Shown: positions 51,985 to 61,375, counted from the stretch's first letter. The stretch: DNA of 64,000 bases from Chromohalobacter canadensis (GCF_029544075.1 NZ_JAJQJH010000010.1:62001-126000); one strand, 5' to 3'. The notes: generated from the sequence alone by a model not told the origin. Numbers and translations are program-made.

Positions 51985-53082
51985 TTAACGGATTGCTTCC
52001 AAATATTTTTTTGCGACGGCTTCAACTGAAAACTCATTTGCACGCATTTTAAGTTCTTCAAAGTCCCACGAGCCAACATTGCTTACATGGTTAACTATCT
52101 CCGATGAAAGTCGTTCCGCATCACCACAAGGTACTAGTACACCATACTTACCATTAGCAAGTATGGTCCTTGGGCCACCTGGACAATCCGTACTGATAAC
52201 GGGCGTGCCACATGCCAATGCTTCCACTATCACATTCCCGAAGCCTTCCCAGTCAGAAGACAAAACAAATAAATCTGCCGCTTTATAATACGGGTAAGGA
52301 TTATTTTGGAAGTCAACAAAATCAACGCTATCCTTAATACCTAATTCACTTGCAAGTTTTTCTAGGTTATTTTTTTCGTCGCCTTCACCTAGAATAACAA
52401 GCTTAAGGTCAGGAACCGACCTGACAGCCAAAGAAAACGCACTTAACAAAAGCGCTTGATTTTTTTGGACATGAAGACGACCAACGTGCAAAACAACAAA
52501 AATATCAGAGGAAGACAACCAATCATGATATAAAGCACCTCCGGTTTTTTCAACCAAGTCATCATTAATAACCGGATTACCAATCACCTCCACTTGACTT
52601 TCTTTAGCCATCCTATCGCTTATCAGATCTTTTTTTGTATCTATAGAATTTGCAATTACGACATCAGCACGCCGGTAGGCGAATCGCATAAGCGCCTTAT
52701 AAATCAACCTGCGTCGCCAAGATTCACGTCTAACACCATCCATGGTATTAGCTTCACGAAACACAACTCTTGTCTTATTGTTTAATGGAAGAGCTAATCC
52801 GACGCATATATTAACATCTCTTAGAACAGATAAAACATGCGTTGGAGACTCAGCCTTCAAGGCTTTTCTCAACTTATCCCAGACATCATAACGCCACCTT
52901 TTAGCATTAAAATCTATCAATTTTATAGAACCATCAATTTGATTACGATACGGTCCAACTCCCTCGAAAACAATCAGACAAACATCCAGCCCCTTTTTAG
53001 TGTAATGATTTGCTAAATTGATGGCTATTCTTTCTGCTCCTCCTCCTGAAAAAGAGGGCGTAACAATACAAAGCTTCACCAC
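51985..53082 (-). CDS. Glycosyltransferase family 4
   Basis: A 365-residue GT-B glycosyltransferase. The N-terminal acceptor domain has VTPSFSGGGAERIAINLANHY (8-28); the C-terminal donor domain has LHVGRLHVQKNQALLL near 196-211 and the EX7E motif in WEGFGNVIVEALACGTPVIS near 282-301. It builds the lipid-linked repeat unit in the cytoplasm, retaining anomeric configuration. It begins at a GTG (53082; a second GTG follows directly) with AAGGGGA upstream. It is AT-rich and lies 154 bp after galE. Confidence 0.88.
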   Translation of the reverse strand: MVKLCIVTPSFSGGGAERIAINLANHYTKKGLDVCLIVFEGVGPYRNQIDGSIKLIDFNAKRWRYDVWDKLRKALKAESPTHVLSVLRDVNICVGLALPLNNKTRVVFREANTMDGVRRESWRRRLIYKALMRFAYRRADVVIANSIDTKKDLISDRMAKESQVEVIGNPVINDDLVEKTGGALYHDWLSSSDIFVVLHVGRLHVQKNQALLLSAFSLAVRSVPDLKLVILGEGDEKNNLEKLASELGIKDSVDFVDFQNNPYPYYKAADLFVLSSDWEGFGNVIVEALACGTPVISTDCPGGPRTILANGKYGVLVPCGDAERLSSEIVNHVSNVGSWDFEELKMRANEFSVEAVAKKYLEAIR

Positions 53083-53236
53083 CTGTCCCCTTATTTATAA
53101 AAAAGCACATTCCAGAATTATTGATTTTCAGAAGATATCTGCTTACTGTCGAAAAGTTACCGTTATGGCACGAGCGATATATAAAGATACTAGAGCGCAG
53201 TTGGTTGGCCGTACCCGGTATCCTCTTGCCAGATTG

Positions 53237-54358
53237 TCACGATGCCACTCGGTTGGCGCGTGTCGTGTCGATGAGGTAGATCTTCGGCAAGGCGTTGGCC
53301 ATGCCGCCAGGCTTGCCGAGGTTGTCACGTCGCACTACGCGTTTGCTTGGGTAGCCTTCGGGATTGCTCGACTGCCAGCGCCAGGTATCGACGATCATGT
53401 CGGTTAGGCCCCGCTGAGCTTTCCAGCCCAACTCATGCGCGGCCAGCGAGGCATCTGCCCAGCATTCGGCGATGTCCCCATCGCGGCGCGGCACGATGCG
53501 ATACGCCACGTCGCGCTGCGAGATCATCTCGAAAGCGCGCACCATTTCGAGTACTGAATAGCCCTGACCGGTGCCCAGATTCCAGACATTCACCCCCGGG
53601 CGATCCGCCAGCACGCGCATCGCCGCCAGATGCCCCTCGACCAGATCCATGACATGTATGTAGTCACGCACGCCGGTACCGTCCGGCGTCGGATAGTCAT
53701 CGCCGAAGACCGATAGCGCCGGCAGACGTCCGATCGCCACCTGGGAGATAAACGGCAGCAGGTTATTGGGCTTACCCGACGGGTCCTCGCCGATGAGCCC
53801 GCTGGGATGTGCCCCCACGGGATTGAAGTAGCGCAGCAGTGCTATCGACCAGCGTGCATCGGAGCGTGCCAACTTGCGCAGCACCCCCTCGACCATCAGC
53901 TTGGAATGCCCGTAGGCGTTGGTCGGCTGACCGGTGGGCGCACTCTCGCTCAACGGCATGCGCGTAGCATCGCCGTACACCGTCGCCGAGGAACTGAACA
54001 CCAAACGGTGAATGCCCGCCGCCGACATGGCCTGGCACAACGTTATGGTGCCCGCCACGTTATTCTCGAAATACGCCAACGGCTCGTTGACGCTCTCCCC
54101 CACGGATTTGAGCCCGGCGAAGTGCAACACATCGCTGATCTCGAAATCCGCAAAAATATAATCCAACAGCGAGCGATCGCGGATGTCGCCCTCAATGAAG
54201 GTCACTTCCTTGCCGGTCAATTGTGAGACGCGTTCCAGCGACTCACGCGAGGCGTTACAGAGGTTGTCGATCACGACAACGTCGTGGCCGGCCTCCATGA
54301 GCCGCAGCACCATATGCGAGCCGATGTAGCCGGCGCCGCCCGTCACTAATATCGCCAT
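53237..54358 (-). CDS. galE: UDP-glucose 4-epimerase with C-terminal extension
   Basis: A 373-residue extended SDR converting UDP-glucose and UDP-galactose. It shows AILVTGGAGYIGSHMVLRL at 2-20, VLHFAGLKSVGESV near 77, FSSSATVYG near 120, YGHSKLMVE near 146 (YxxxK), LRYFNPVGAHPSG near 173 and DGTGVRDYIHVMDL near 226. GalE is usually about 338 residues; about 35 residues after DTWRWQSSNPEGYP are extra, Arg/Lys-rich and not part of the fold. The start at 54358 is preferred over the adjacent ATG at 54361 for ribosome-site spacing (GGAGG). It is coupled to the upstream glycosyltransferase. Confidence 0.92.
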   Translation of the reverse strand: MAILVTGGAGYIGSHMVLRLMEAGHDVVVIDNLCNASRESLERVSQLTGKEVTFIEGDIRDRSLLDYIFADFEISDVLHFAGLKSVGESVNEPLAYFENNVAGTITLCQAMSAAGIHRLVFSSSATVYGDATRMPLSESAPTGQPTNAYGHSKLMVEGVLRKLARSDARWSIALLRYFNPVGAHPSGLIGEDPSGKPNNLLPFISQVAIGRLPALSVFGDDYPTPDGTGVRDYIHVMDLVEGHLAAMRVLADRPGVNVWNLGTGQGYSVLEMVRAFEMISQRDVAYRIVPRRDGDIAECWADASLAAHELGWKAQRGLTDMIVDTWRWQSSNPEGYPSKRVVRRDNLGKPGGMANALPKIYLIDTTRANRVAS

Positions 54359-55503
54359 CATGCCTCCATTTTCATACGTTGTTGACTCATCAGGCCGGTC
54401 TCCAGGCAGGCCAAATATCCCGCCACGACGATGTCCTGCGAGAATTCCTTTTCGGCGCGTCGACGTGCCGCCACGCCCACGCGGGAAAGTGCCCAGGGCG
54501 TCATGACCCGGCATGCGCGCATACGTGCCGCCAACGAATCGACGTCCTTGACCCGACATAGCCAACCGGTTTCACCGTCGGCCACGGCATGGCGACACCC
54601 CGGCACATCGGTGGCGATGGTAGGCCGCCCCATCGCGCCCGCCTCCAGCACCGTGCTCGGCATCCCCTCGCGATAGGACGGCAGCACCAGCACGTGAGAC
54701 TGGGCGAGCCAGGGCCGCACATCGTCCTGGGCACCGACGTATTCAACGACCCCCCGCTCGCGCCAAGCCTCGATCTCCTCGTCGTCGATCGCCGTGCGAT
54801 TGCTGACGCCCTTGGGCCCGACGATCAGAAAACGCGTCTCTGTATGAATGCCGCGCACCTGCTCCGCCGCCGCGACGTACTCACGCACGCCCTTGTCACC
54901 CAGCAGTCGCGCGATCAACACAAAGGTGAAGGGTCCTTCCTGGGGCAGCGGCGTAAACGCAAAGCGCGCCACATCGACCCCTGCGCCCGGCAACATCTCC
55001 CAGTCGACTTTTTGCAGCATGCCTTGGCGTTCGAAGAGCCCGCGATCATCGGGATTAAGGAAGAACACCCGCGTCGCCCCGGCATTGGCGACGCCGTAGA
55101 GCCGTCGCACCTGGCGAAACAAGTGGCTGTCATGCAGGAAAGCCGTCCCAAGTCCGGTAATGGTGTTGGCATACGGAATTCTCAGGGCGCGGCACGCCAG
55201 GCCCGCATAGAGATTGGCCTTGATCGTGAAGTTGAATACGAAGGCGGGACGCAACTCACGCAACTGCCCGTACAACCAGAACAGGCACTTCCCTTCCCGC
55301 GCGGGCCCCGTGCTTTTGCCGTCCATGGGCATGCTGTGAAGGGTGACGTCGAATTCATCGAGCAGGCGTTGCGAATAATCGTCATCGGGCACCAGACAAA
55401 CCACGCGAAATCCACGTCGCTCGAGCGCCTTCAACAACCCCTGGCAAAAGTTGTAGAGAAACCAGGATGTGTTGGAGACCAGCACAATCGTTTTATCGTT
55501 CAT
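54358..55503 (-). CDS. Glycosyltransferase family 4 (PglA/CapM-like)
   Basis: A 381-residue GT-B enzyme. TIVLVSNTSWFLYNFCQGLL (4-23) and FNFTIKANLYAGLACR near 87-102 are typical of the subgroup with PglA and CapM. The donor domain has FVLIARLLGDKGVREYVAAA near 196-215 and the EX7E motif in YREGMPSTVLEAGAMGRP near 279-296. The ATG at 55503 has GAGGAG upstream; upstream codons in the same frame are unrelated to the family. A 175-bp gap separates it from the deacetylase gene. The sugar is unknown. Confidence 0.9.
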   Translation of the reverse strand: MNDKTIVLVSNTSWFLYNFCQGLLKALERRGFRVVCLVPDDDYSQRLLDEFDVTLHSMPMDGKSTGPAREGKCLFWLYGQLRELRPAFVFNFTIKANLYAGLACRALRIPYANTITGLGTAFLHDSHLFRQVRRLYGVANAGATRVFFLNPDDRGLFERQGMLQKVDWEMLPGAGVDVARFAFTPLPQEGPFTFVLIARLLGDKGVREYVAAAEQVRGIHTETRFLIVGPKGVSNRTAIDDEEIEAWRERGVVEYVGAQDDVRPWLAQSHVLVLPSYREGMPSTVLEAGAMGRPTIATDVPGCRHAVADGETGWLCRVKDVDSLAARMRACRVMTPWALSRVGVAARRRAEKEFSQDIVVAGYLACLETGLMSQQRMKMEA

Positions 55504-55678
55504 GGAAACAACTCCTCTGCAGTGGAGAGAGCCTGTGGGGCATCTTGAAGACCCACTTTTGAAGACCCGTTCTTGAAATGAAGACAAAGCCTCCCCGACC
55601 CTCGCGCGTAAGCGCGTTGGCAAGCAGTCACCAAGAGCAGTGATCGCGCCGACCGCGTATGCGGCGAGCGCCTAGGGG

Positions 55679-56713
55679 CTAGGTCGTCGAAGGGGCTGTC
55701 GTGGCCTGTTCGTGACGCATCAAAACGTCGCCCATCGACATCGAGCGCATGCCGTATTCGATGGAAAGCGACTGGAAATAGCCAATGATGGCGGCGAGAT
55801 CACGCAGGTGGGCATCGGTATCCCCGCCGAAGTTGTGCGGATGCCACCACAGATGAAATATCTCGCCATGCCTGGCGGCAGAACGCATCGCATTCTTGAT
55901 GCGTCGCAGCCGTAGTGCATCCAACTGCGGCACCCCACGACGGGGACGTAGAAACATGCTGGCCGGAATATTCAGCGGGTCGCCCTTGAGATCGCGCCAC
56001 TTGATGCCGTGGTGCCCGGTCAGGTCGACATAGCTGTCCAGCAAGCGCAGCGCGCGTCGAAAGGTTGCGTCGCGTTGATAACGCGAAAATCCCGCGCGCT
56101 GCGGATTGCCGCGATAACAACGAAAACCCGCCTCGTGCATCGGCGCCAGATAGGCCTCGTCGACCTGATTGCGCGGCAACACCAACGAACTCGGGCGATG
56201 CCCGACATGCTCAGCGATAGCCATCGCCGCCGCGAGATCGGCCTTGAAATCCTCAGGCGTCTGGCCTTCTTCATGGCAGTAGTAATGTGAAAAGGTATGC
56301 GAGGCGATCTCTTGGCCCGGCGTCTGCGCAATCAAATCGACCAGCGAACGGGCGTAATGCAGCGGATCGCTGGCCTCGTCATCACCGATGGTCAGGCGAT
56401 AATTATCGAGTGCCGGATTGACATAATGCGGGCGCCGCGTGGGCGAAAAGCGCCTCAGCGTCTCGCGGTCCTCGGCGAACAAAAAACCCACCGTGGCCCA
56501 GGTCGCACAGATATGGCGCTCACGGAAGAGATCCAACATCGCCGGCACCGCACGTCGCGCGCCGAGCAAACGGCGCACGTACGGGTGTTCGGGCGTGGTC
56601 ACGATGTCCGACATCCCCCAGTGCAGCTCGAAATCCAGGGAAATTACGAAGGCCGGCGGACGCAGCGGTTCGCCCTCAGAGCGGGCTAAATAAGTCATCC
56701 AATTAGCATTCAT
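55679..56713 (-). CDS. Polysaccharide deacetylase (NodB-like, CE4)
   Basis: A 344-residue carbohydrate esterase. Motif 1 FVISLDFELHWG (residues about 23-34) supplies the catalytic and metal Asp; motif 2 SHTFSHYYCH near 140 gives the HxxxH metal pair; FHLWWHPHNFGG near 288 gives the late catalytic His. No signal peptide is visible, suggesting cytoplasmic action on lipid-linked sugar or sugar nucleotide precursor. The ATG at 56713 overlaps the preceding glycosyltransferase stop (ATGA). Confidence 0.87.
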   Translation of the reverse strand: MNANWMTYLARSEGEPLRPPAFVISLDFELHWGMSDIVTTPEHPYVRRLLGARRAVPAMLDLFRERHICATWATVGFLFAEDRETLRRFSPTRRPHYVNPALDNYRLTIGDDEASDPLHYARSLVDLIAQTPGQEIASHTFSHYYCHEEGQTPEDFKADLAAAMAIAEHVGHRPSSLVLPRNQVDEAYLAPMHEAGFRCYRGNPQRAGFSRYQRDATFRRALRLLDSYVDLTGHHGIKWRDLKGDPLNIPASMFLRPRRGVPQLDALRLRRIKNAMRSAARHGEIFHLWWHPHNFGGDTDAHLRDLAAIIGYFQSLSIEYGMRSMSMGDVLMRHEQATTAPSTT

Positions 56714-57858
56714 GTGAGGCACGCCTTATGCCAGGACGCGCTATAGCCTTCGACCATGCGTTGTACGCTAAAGGTATCGACGACACGTTGCTGCGCGCAT
56801 TGCTGGCGCACCTGCCAAGCCGCCGAGTCGGCGTGCTCGCCCAGCACCATGGCCAATTGATCCGCCAGCACTCGCGAATCACTGGGCGGCACGATCCATC
56901 CGGTGTCGCCAACGATAAAGGCAGCATCACCGACATCTGTGGACACGCACGGCGTACCGCATGCCATTGCCTCAGCCAATACATTGGGAAACGCCTCACC
57001 GAAACTGGACGACAGTACGTGAACGTCAAGGGCATTCATGACTGCCGGAATGTCACTGCGCCGCCCGACCAGAAGCACCCGGTCGCGTATCCCATGGTCC
57101 TCCAGCAATTGGGTCAGTTCGGCGTTGTCAGTATCCAGCCCAGCGCCTATCAGCGCACAGCGGAAGTCCCACCCCAGCCCTTTGAGCTGCGCCAAGGCGG
57201 CGATCAGACTGTCGTGGTCCTTTTGCGGGTCGAAGCGCGCCACCATGCCGAACAGCGGCATGTCGGCGTCGAGTCCCCATTCGTCGCGCACCCGAGTCCG
57301 CGCCTCGGCATCCGGCATCAACAGCGACAAATTACAGCCATTGGGCACGACCACGAACTTCATGGCCGCATAATGCAGTTTGCGATGCACCTCCACCGCA
57401 TTCTGAGAGCAGCTCACGATGCTGCTCGGTACCACGCTAGACAAAATTCCACACGCCTTGGCGACCCAGATCGTACTGCGCCTGGACACGCCGGGGAGCA
57501 AGTTACTGTTGCGAATGCCCCAGCAGACCGCTTTTATCCCCGCCAGGCGCGCCATCACGCCGCCAACCAAGTCAGCGTGATACATCCAGGTTTGCACGAC
57601 ATCAGGCCGCCAGGCACGCATGACGCGCCACAACCGCCACATGCCTCGGGGCGTCACGCGACCACGTGGCATGTTCAGGCAAACGACCTCGATGCCCGCC
57701 TCATCGAAGAGGGGGCCGTAGTAGCCGGCATCCATCAAGCAGACGACCCGATGTGTATTGTGCCGGTCGTTACGACACAACTGATAAAGTATGTTCTCAG
57801 CACCACCATCGGTCAGGCCAGTGATGACATGCAGGACATTCAGCGGTTTGGCTAACAT
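56710..57858 (-). CDS. Glycosyltransferase family 4
   Basis: A 382-residue GT-B enzyme. VLHVITGLTDGGAENILYQL lies at 7-26; the donor domain has MVARFDPQKDHDSLIAALAQL near 209-229 and the EX7E motif in FGEAFPNVLAEAMACGTPCVSTD near 286-308. The ATG at 57858 is chosen over 57870 because GAGG would otherwise touch the start codon. It is followed by the deacetylase with a 4-base overlap, so the two may act on the same residue. Confidence 0.9.
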   Translation of the reverse strand: MLAKPLNVLHVITGLTDGGAENILYQLCRNDRHNTHRVVCLMDAGYYGPLFDEAGIEVVCLNMPRGRVTPRGMWRLWRVMRAWRPDVVQTWMYHADLVGGVMARLAGIKAVCWGIRNSNLLPGVSRRSTIWVAKACGILSSVVPSSIVSCSQNAVEVHRKLHYAAMKFVVVPNGCNLSLLMPDAEARTRVRDEWGLDADMPLFGMVARFDPQKDHDSLIAALAQLKGLGWDFRCALIGAGLDTDNAELTQLLEDHGIRDRVLLVGRRSDIPAVMNALDVHVLSSSFGEAFPNVLAEAMACGTPCVSTDVGDAAFIVGDTGWIVPPSDSRVLADQLAMVLGEHADSAAWQVRQQCAQQRVVDTFSVQRMVEGYSASWHKACLT

Positions 57859-57909
57859 AAGCAATTGCATCCTCGAATCGACGTGATCGTCATGCGTTGT
57901 ACGATGGCT

Positions 57910-58872
57910 TCACCCACCGAAGGCAAATCCCAAGTGCTTCCGACTCCCCTTGAGCAGCACCACGGCCACCAGCGACGAGGCCAACGCCAGCAGCGCCAAC
58001 ATGGTGCCTCGCTGGTACGAAAGCGCCTCGAACAGCGAAATGAATAGCGGATGAATGAAGTACAGCGCCGTCGCGTAATACGCCAGGGTCTTGCTGTCGC
58101 CAGGTACCTGCATCGACGAAACCCAAAGGAAAAGCCCAGGACAAACGACTAGGAGGCTCAGGTACATATCGAAATGTGGCAGCCCTTCGAGACTGACATA
58201 ATTGAGGTAGGATTCCCCCAGCAGCAGGAGCGCGCCCGCCAGGCTCCAGATCGCGTAATAACGGCGATCTAGCTGACGTATCCCTTCCCAAGATCGCAGC
58301 AGATATCCAATACAGAAGAAAGGGAAGCCGAAAAATAAGAAGTTGCGATAGGACCAGGATTCATGGAACAGCTTGTCCAGCACACTGCCGGCAAACAGAT
58401 GGTAATTACCGGCATACATAAAGAAAGCGCCCATGACATAGAGCATCAACGCCCATACCAGCAGGACTTTCACGGAGAGATTGCGCAGCATGTACAGTAA
58501 AATGGCAGCCCCGATCAGTGCCGATAGAAACCACAGATGGTGATAGCCCATGACCGCAACGCGCAGTAATCTCAAAATCTCATTCGCAGTCGTCGCCGGA
58601 ATATCAAGCCAGAAATAAACATACACCAGCATCCAGAAGGCATACATCGCCACCACCTTCTTGAGCCAGATGACGAGCGATCTCGAGCGAATCACGCTGA
58701 TGAAAAAGTACCCGCTCACCATCATGAAAATAGGCACCACGATACGAAACACCCCCTCCACGGTCAGTTGATATCCCAATTCGCTATATCCCCACAATAC
58801 CCCTGCATGTGAAATCACCACGATCACAGCCAATATCAGCTTAAGAATATCCAATGGAATATTACGCTGCAT
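57910..58872 (-). CDS. Acyltransferase family 3 (O-acetyltransferase-like) membrane protein
   Basis: A 320-residue protein with about ten membrane helices. The family His-containing start LDILKLILAVIVVISHAG (8-25) and the RIVVPIFMMVSGYFFI segment (43-58) are present, as is HHLWFLSALIGAAILLYML near 111-129. Such proteins O-acetylate (or succinylate) exopolysaccharide at the membrane. GGAGAGG precedes the ATG. Confidence 0.88.
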   Translation of the reverse strand: MQRNIPLDILKLILAVIVVISHAGVLWGYSELGYQLTVEGVFRIVVPIFMMVSGYFFISVIRSRSLVIWLKKVVAMYAFWMLVYVYFWLDIPATTANEILRLLRVAVMGYHHLWFLSALIGAAILLYMLRNLSVKVLLVWALMLYVMGAFFMYAGNYHLFAGSVLDKLFHESWSYRNFLFFGFPFFCIGYLLRSWEGIRQLDRRYYAIWSLAGALLLLGESYLNYVSLEGLPHFDMYLSLLVVCPGLFLWVSSMQVPGDSKTLAYYATALYFIHPLFISLFEALSYQRGTMLALLALASSLVAVVLLKGSRKHLGFAFGG

Positions 58873-58924
58873 CTTACCTCTCCCTGAAATATAAATCCTG
58901 ACGCATGGTCATCATTATTAAACG

Positions 58925-59914
58925 TTATATCGCGCTTTCGGCCCCCCAGCCATACCCAGGGAGTCCAAAAAGTGGGTACCACTGCATGCAGAAATAAAAG
59001 GCGTACAGCGCATACGCCGCGTAGCGTCGCCAATCGGTCAACCCCAGCGAAGCTAGCAACACCACCAGCATGCCGCTTTCGAACACACGTGCCGTGACTG
59101 GAAGCAGAAAGTATGTCGAGAGATAAAAAACCAGAACCGACGCTGCGAAGAAGTTGTTCCTGAGAAATGACTTACCCTCCATAAAGAAGATCACGGAGAA
59201 CACGAACCAGAATACAAATGCCAGCCCCGAGCCCCCAGCGCCCATACCGCTGTATTCCGCGCTCTCGCCTTGTCGTGCCCCGAGTACGTCGGCCAGCAAG
59301 ATACCTACCGCCCCCAACATAACCCCCACTCCCAGGGTATAAACAACGCGCCACACGGTGGAGACTGAGAATGTCGAAAACGCGATATTGAGAAGGAATA
59401 AAGCATTAATGAAGAAAAATGACGCATGTACAAGAGGTGCCAAGCCGATAAATAATATCCGCAGAGGCAGATAACGACACCACCACCCTAGAAAGAAAAA
59501 TGTAATACCTAAGCCCTGTCGCAAGTGAATAATATTATTCTTCAAGACCTGAGGCATGAGGATAAAAAGGATCAAAAAGAAGGCGTACTTCGGATAGCTC
59601 CTCAACACCAGAAACGAGATCAAGAAAGACGAAAAGAAGATAATCACGCGAAGCGTGTCTTCTGGGGAAAAAAACTTGGCAGCCCAGATATTGAACAACA
59701 GCCAAATCGGCTCGTTGGTGATCATCGCTTTGAGGCCACTCGCGGCATACATGACGAAGATTTCGTCGGAGTGCTTGGCATAGATGAGGTAATTCCCCCG
59801 GTCGATATAACCATCGACATCCAGCCCCATCAAAAACCAGGCATAAATACCCGCCAGGACCAGACACATGGCCTTGTAACCAAACGAGCCTTCAGTGGGT
59901 ATTAGTAGTTTCAT
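58925..59914 (-). CDS. wzy: EpsG/Wzy-like polysaccharide polymerase
   Basis: A 329-residue polytopic protein with about nine membrane segments. DRGNYLIYAKHSDE near 38-51 and IIHLRQGLGITFFFLGWW near 129-146 are typical of EpsG-family proteins, thought to polymerise lipid-linked repeats. The ATG at 59914 has GAGGC upstream; a TTG 12 bases earlier is rejected. Wzy proteins are poorly conserved, so this rests on topology, motifs and locus position. Confidence 0.77.
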   Translation of the reverse strand: MKLLIPTEGSFGYKAMCLVLAGIYAWFLMGLDVDGYIDRGNYLIYAKHSDEIFVMYAASGLKAMITNEPIWLLFNIWAAKFFSPEDTLRVIIFFSSFLISFLVLRSYPKYAFFLILFILMPQVLKNNIIHLRQGLGITFFFLGWWCRYLPLRILFIGLAPLVHASFFFINALFLLNIAFSTFSVSTVWRVVYTLGVGVMLGAVGILLADVLGARQGESAEYSGMGAGGSGLAFVFWFVFSVIFFMEGKSFLRNNFFAASVLVFYLSTYFLLPVTARVFESGMLVVLLASLGLTDWRRYAAYALYAFYFCMQWYPLFGLPGYGWGAESAI

Positions 59915-59922
59915 CGCTTGCC

Positions 59923-60039
59923 TCAACTTACGGGAGTGCTGACGCGCCTGAACTTAAATGGTCTGGCGCCACATGACGTATAAAAAAGCTTGAATGCCTG
60001 GCCGAGCCCGAGTGCCAGCATGCGTTGAACATCATTCAT
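59923..60039 (-). CDS. Possible 38-residue small ORF between a glycosyltransferase and wzy
   Basis: The frame opens with ATGAATGA at 60039, overlapping the glycosyltransferase stop by 8 bases, with a strong AAGGAG 7 bases upstream, and ends 8 bp before the wzy start. The peptide is MNDVQRMLALGLGQAFKLFY followed by 18 basic and polar residues. It has one short amphipathic or hydrophobic stretch and no recognised family. It could be a true small protein, a coupling element or the remains of a deleted gene. Confidence 0.35.
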   Translation of the reverse strand: MNDVQRMLALGLGQAFKLFYTSCGARPFKFRRVSTPVS

Positions 60040-61153
60040 AGCGATGCTCCTTCGGCAGCGACACCCGCAGCGCATGCAGGTAGCCGGAAAGAGCCTGCTG
60101 CAAATTGAAGCTACGTGCTCGGTGGCAAACATCGGGGTGCGTCTCGTCATTGAGCGTCTCGGATATGGCCCTCGCTAATGCCGATGCGTCGCCGACCGGC
60201 ACCAGCCGTCCCCACTTTCCGTCTTCGAGGATCTCCGCCGAGCCGCTGGGACAATTCGTGCTCACTACCGGCGTGCCGCATGCCATGGCCTCGGCCAGCA
60301 CGTTGCAAAAGCCTTCCCACGCTGAAGACAACACGAACAAAGACGCCTTGCGCATCCACGGGTAGGGATTATCGACGAACCCCGGCAGCGCCACGTCATC
60401 GCCGATACCCAGCTCGGCGATGCGCGCCTCGAGCGTGGCGCGTAATTCACCCTCACCGAGGATCACCAAGCGTGCGCGATGGGTCTGACGTACCATGGCG
60501 AACGCCTCAACCAACGTGGCGAAGTCCTTCTGTACGGCCAACCGCCCCGCCGCGACGATCACCGGCGGCTCACCCTCGACCAGCCAAGGATGTTCGACTG
60601 GCACTTCACACAATCGGGGCAAGTTCGAATTGATGGGGTTGTAGACGACATCGATGCGCTCCCTCGGCAAACGCACCGTCTGCGCGAGGTCATCCGCCAC
60701 CCCGCTGGAAACCGCAACGATAGCGTCCGCTGAGGGGTAACTCAGACGCATCAACCACGGCAACCCTCGCTTGAAACGGCCGCTCGACATGGCACTCGAC
60801 AAGTTATTACGCTCCGAGACCACTAGCCGGGTCTTCGTACGCGCCAATTTACGTGCCCATAGGGCGACGATGTTGGCGTGGTTGAGGGCCGAGAGTAAGG
60901 CGTGCGGGCGTTCACGACGTAAATAACGCACCAGCGCTGGCAGGCTGAACAGCACGCGCGAGGCACCAAGTTCCACCAGGCGCACATGCGGCGAGACATC
61001 TTCCAGATACGCCCCCTCGGCTGCGACCACGACAAGGTCCACCGGCACGCCATGGGTCGCGAATCCATTGGCGAGGGTTACCATCACACGCTCAGCGCCA
61101 CCGCCCGCCAGCGAAGGCAGGAACACCGCAATCCGTTTATCGTCGTCTCTCAT
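60032..61153 (-). CDS. Glycosyltransferase family 4
   Basis: A 373-residue GT-B enzyme. IAVFLPSLAGGGAERVMVTL lies at 8-27; SERNNLSS near 113 and the donor domain VIVAAGRLAVQKDFATLVEAF near 201-221 follow, with the EX7E motif in WEGFCNVLAEAMACGTPVVST near 288-308. It resembles the enzyme at 51985 in layout. Its start ATG overlaps the stop of a 45-residue membrane ORF (ATGA). Confidence 0.9.
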   Translation of the reverse strand: MRDDDKRIAVFLPSLAGGGAERVMVTLANGFATHGVPVDLVVVAAEGAYLEDVSPHVRLVELGASRVLFSLPALVRYLRRERPHALLSALNHANIVALWARKLARTKTRLVVSERNNLSSAMSSGRFKRGLPWLMRLSYPSADAIVAVSSGVADDLAQTVRLPRERIDVVYNPINSNLPRLCEVPVEHPWLVEGEPPVIVAAGRLAVQKDFATLVEAFAMVRQTHRARLVILGEGELRATLEARIAELGIGDDVALPGFVDNPYPWMRKASLFVLSSAWEGFCNVLAEAMACGTPVVSTNCPSGSAEILEDGKWGRLVPVGDASALARAISETLNDETHPDVCHRARSFNLQQALSGYLHALRVSLPKEHRYE

Positions 61154-61287
61154 TTCGCCGTCCGTCGCTTGGCAAATACCATCCCATGCACATTTGCCAC
61201 GTTCAGAAAAAACACGCTAACGGTATAAACCGCCGCGCCCCACAGCACCGCTGTCATCACCACAGTTCCCAGCGCCTCGTCTTCCAT
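61150..61287 (-). CDS. Small single-helix membrane protein, 45 residues
   Basis: The ATG is at 61287 and the TGA at 61150-61152 overlaps the start of the next glycosyltransferase (ATGA). The peptide begins MEDEALGTVVMTAVLWGAAV; residues 7-30 form one membrane helix and the C-terminus is basic (AKRRTAK), predicting a cytoplasmic tail. GAGAGG lies about 13 bases before the start. No family is recognised. Coupling to a glycosyltransferase and the location after wzc suggest a real, small membrane partner of the EPS machinery. Confidence 0.5.
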   Translation of the reverse strand: MEDEALGTVVMTAVLWGAAVYTVSVFFLNVANVHGMVFAKRRTAK

Positions 61288-61375
61288 CGACAACGTTTAG
61301 CCTCTCGCGCACCACCCGCAACCAAAGCAAGGTGGCGCCCGATCAGTGCCGGGCGTCATCACCGAAAGGCGTCCT

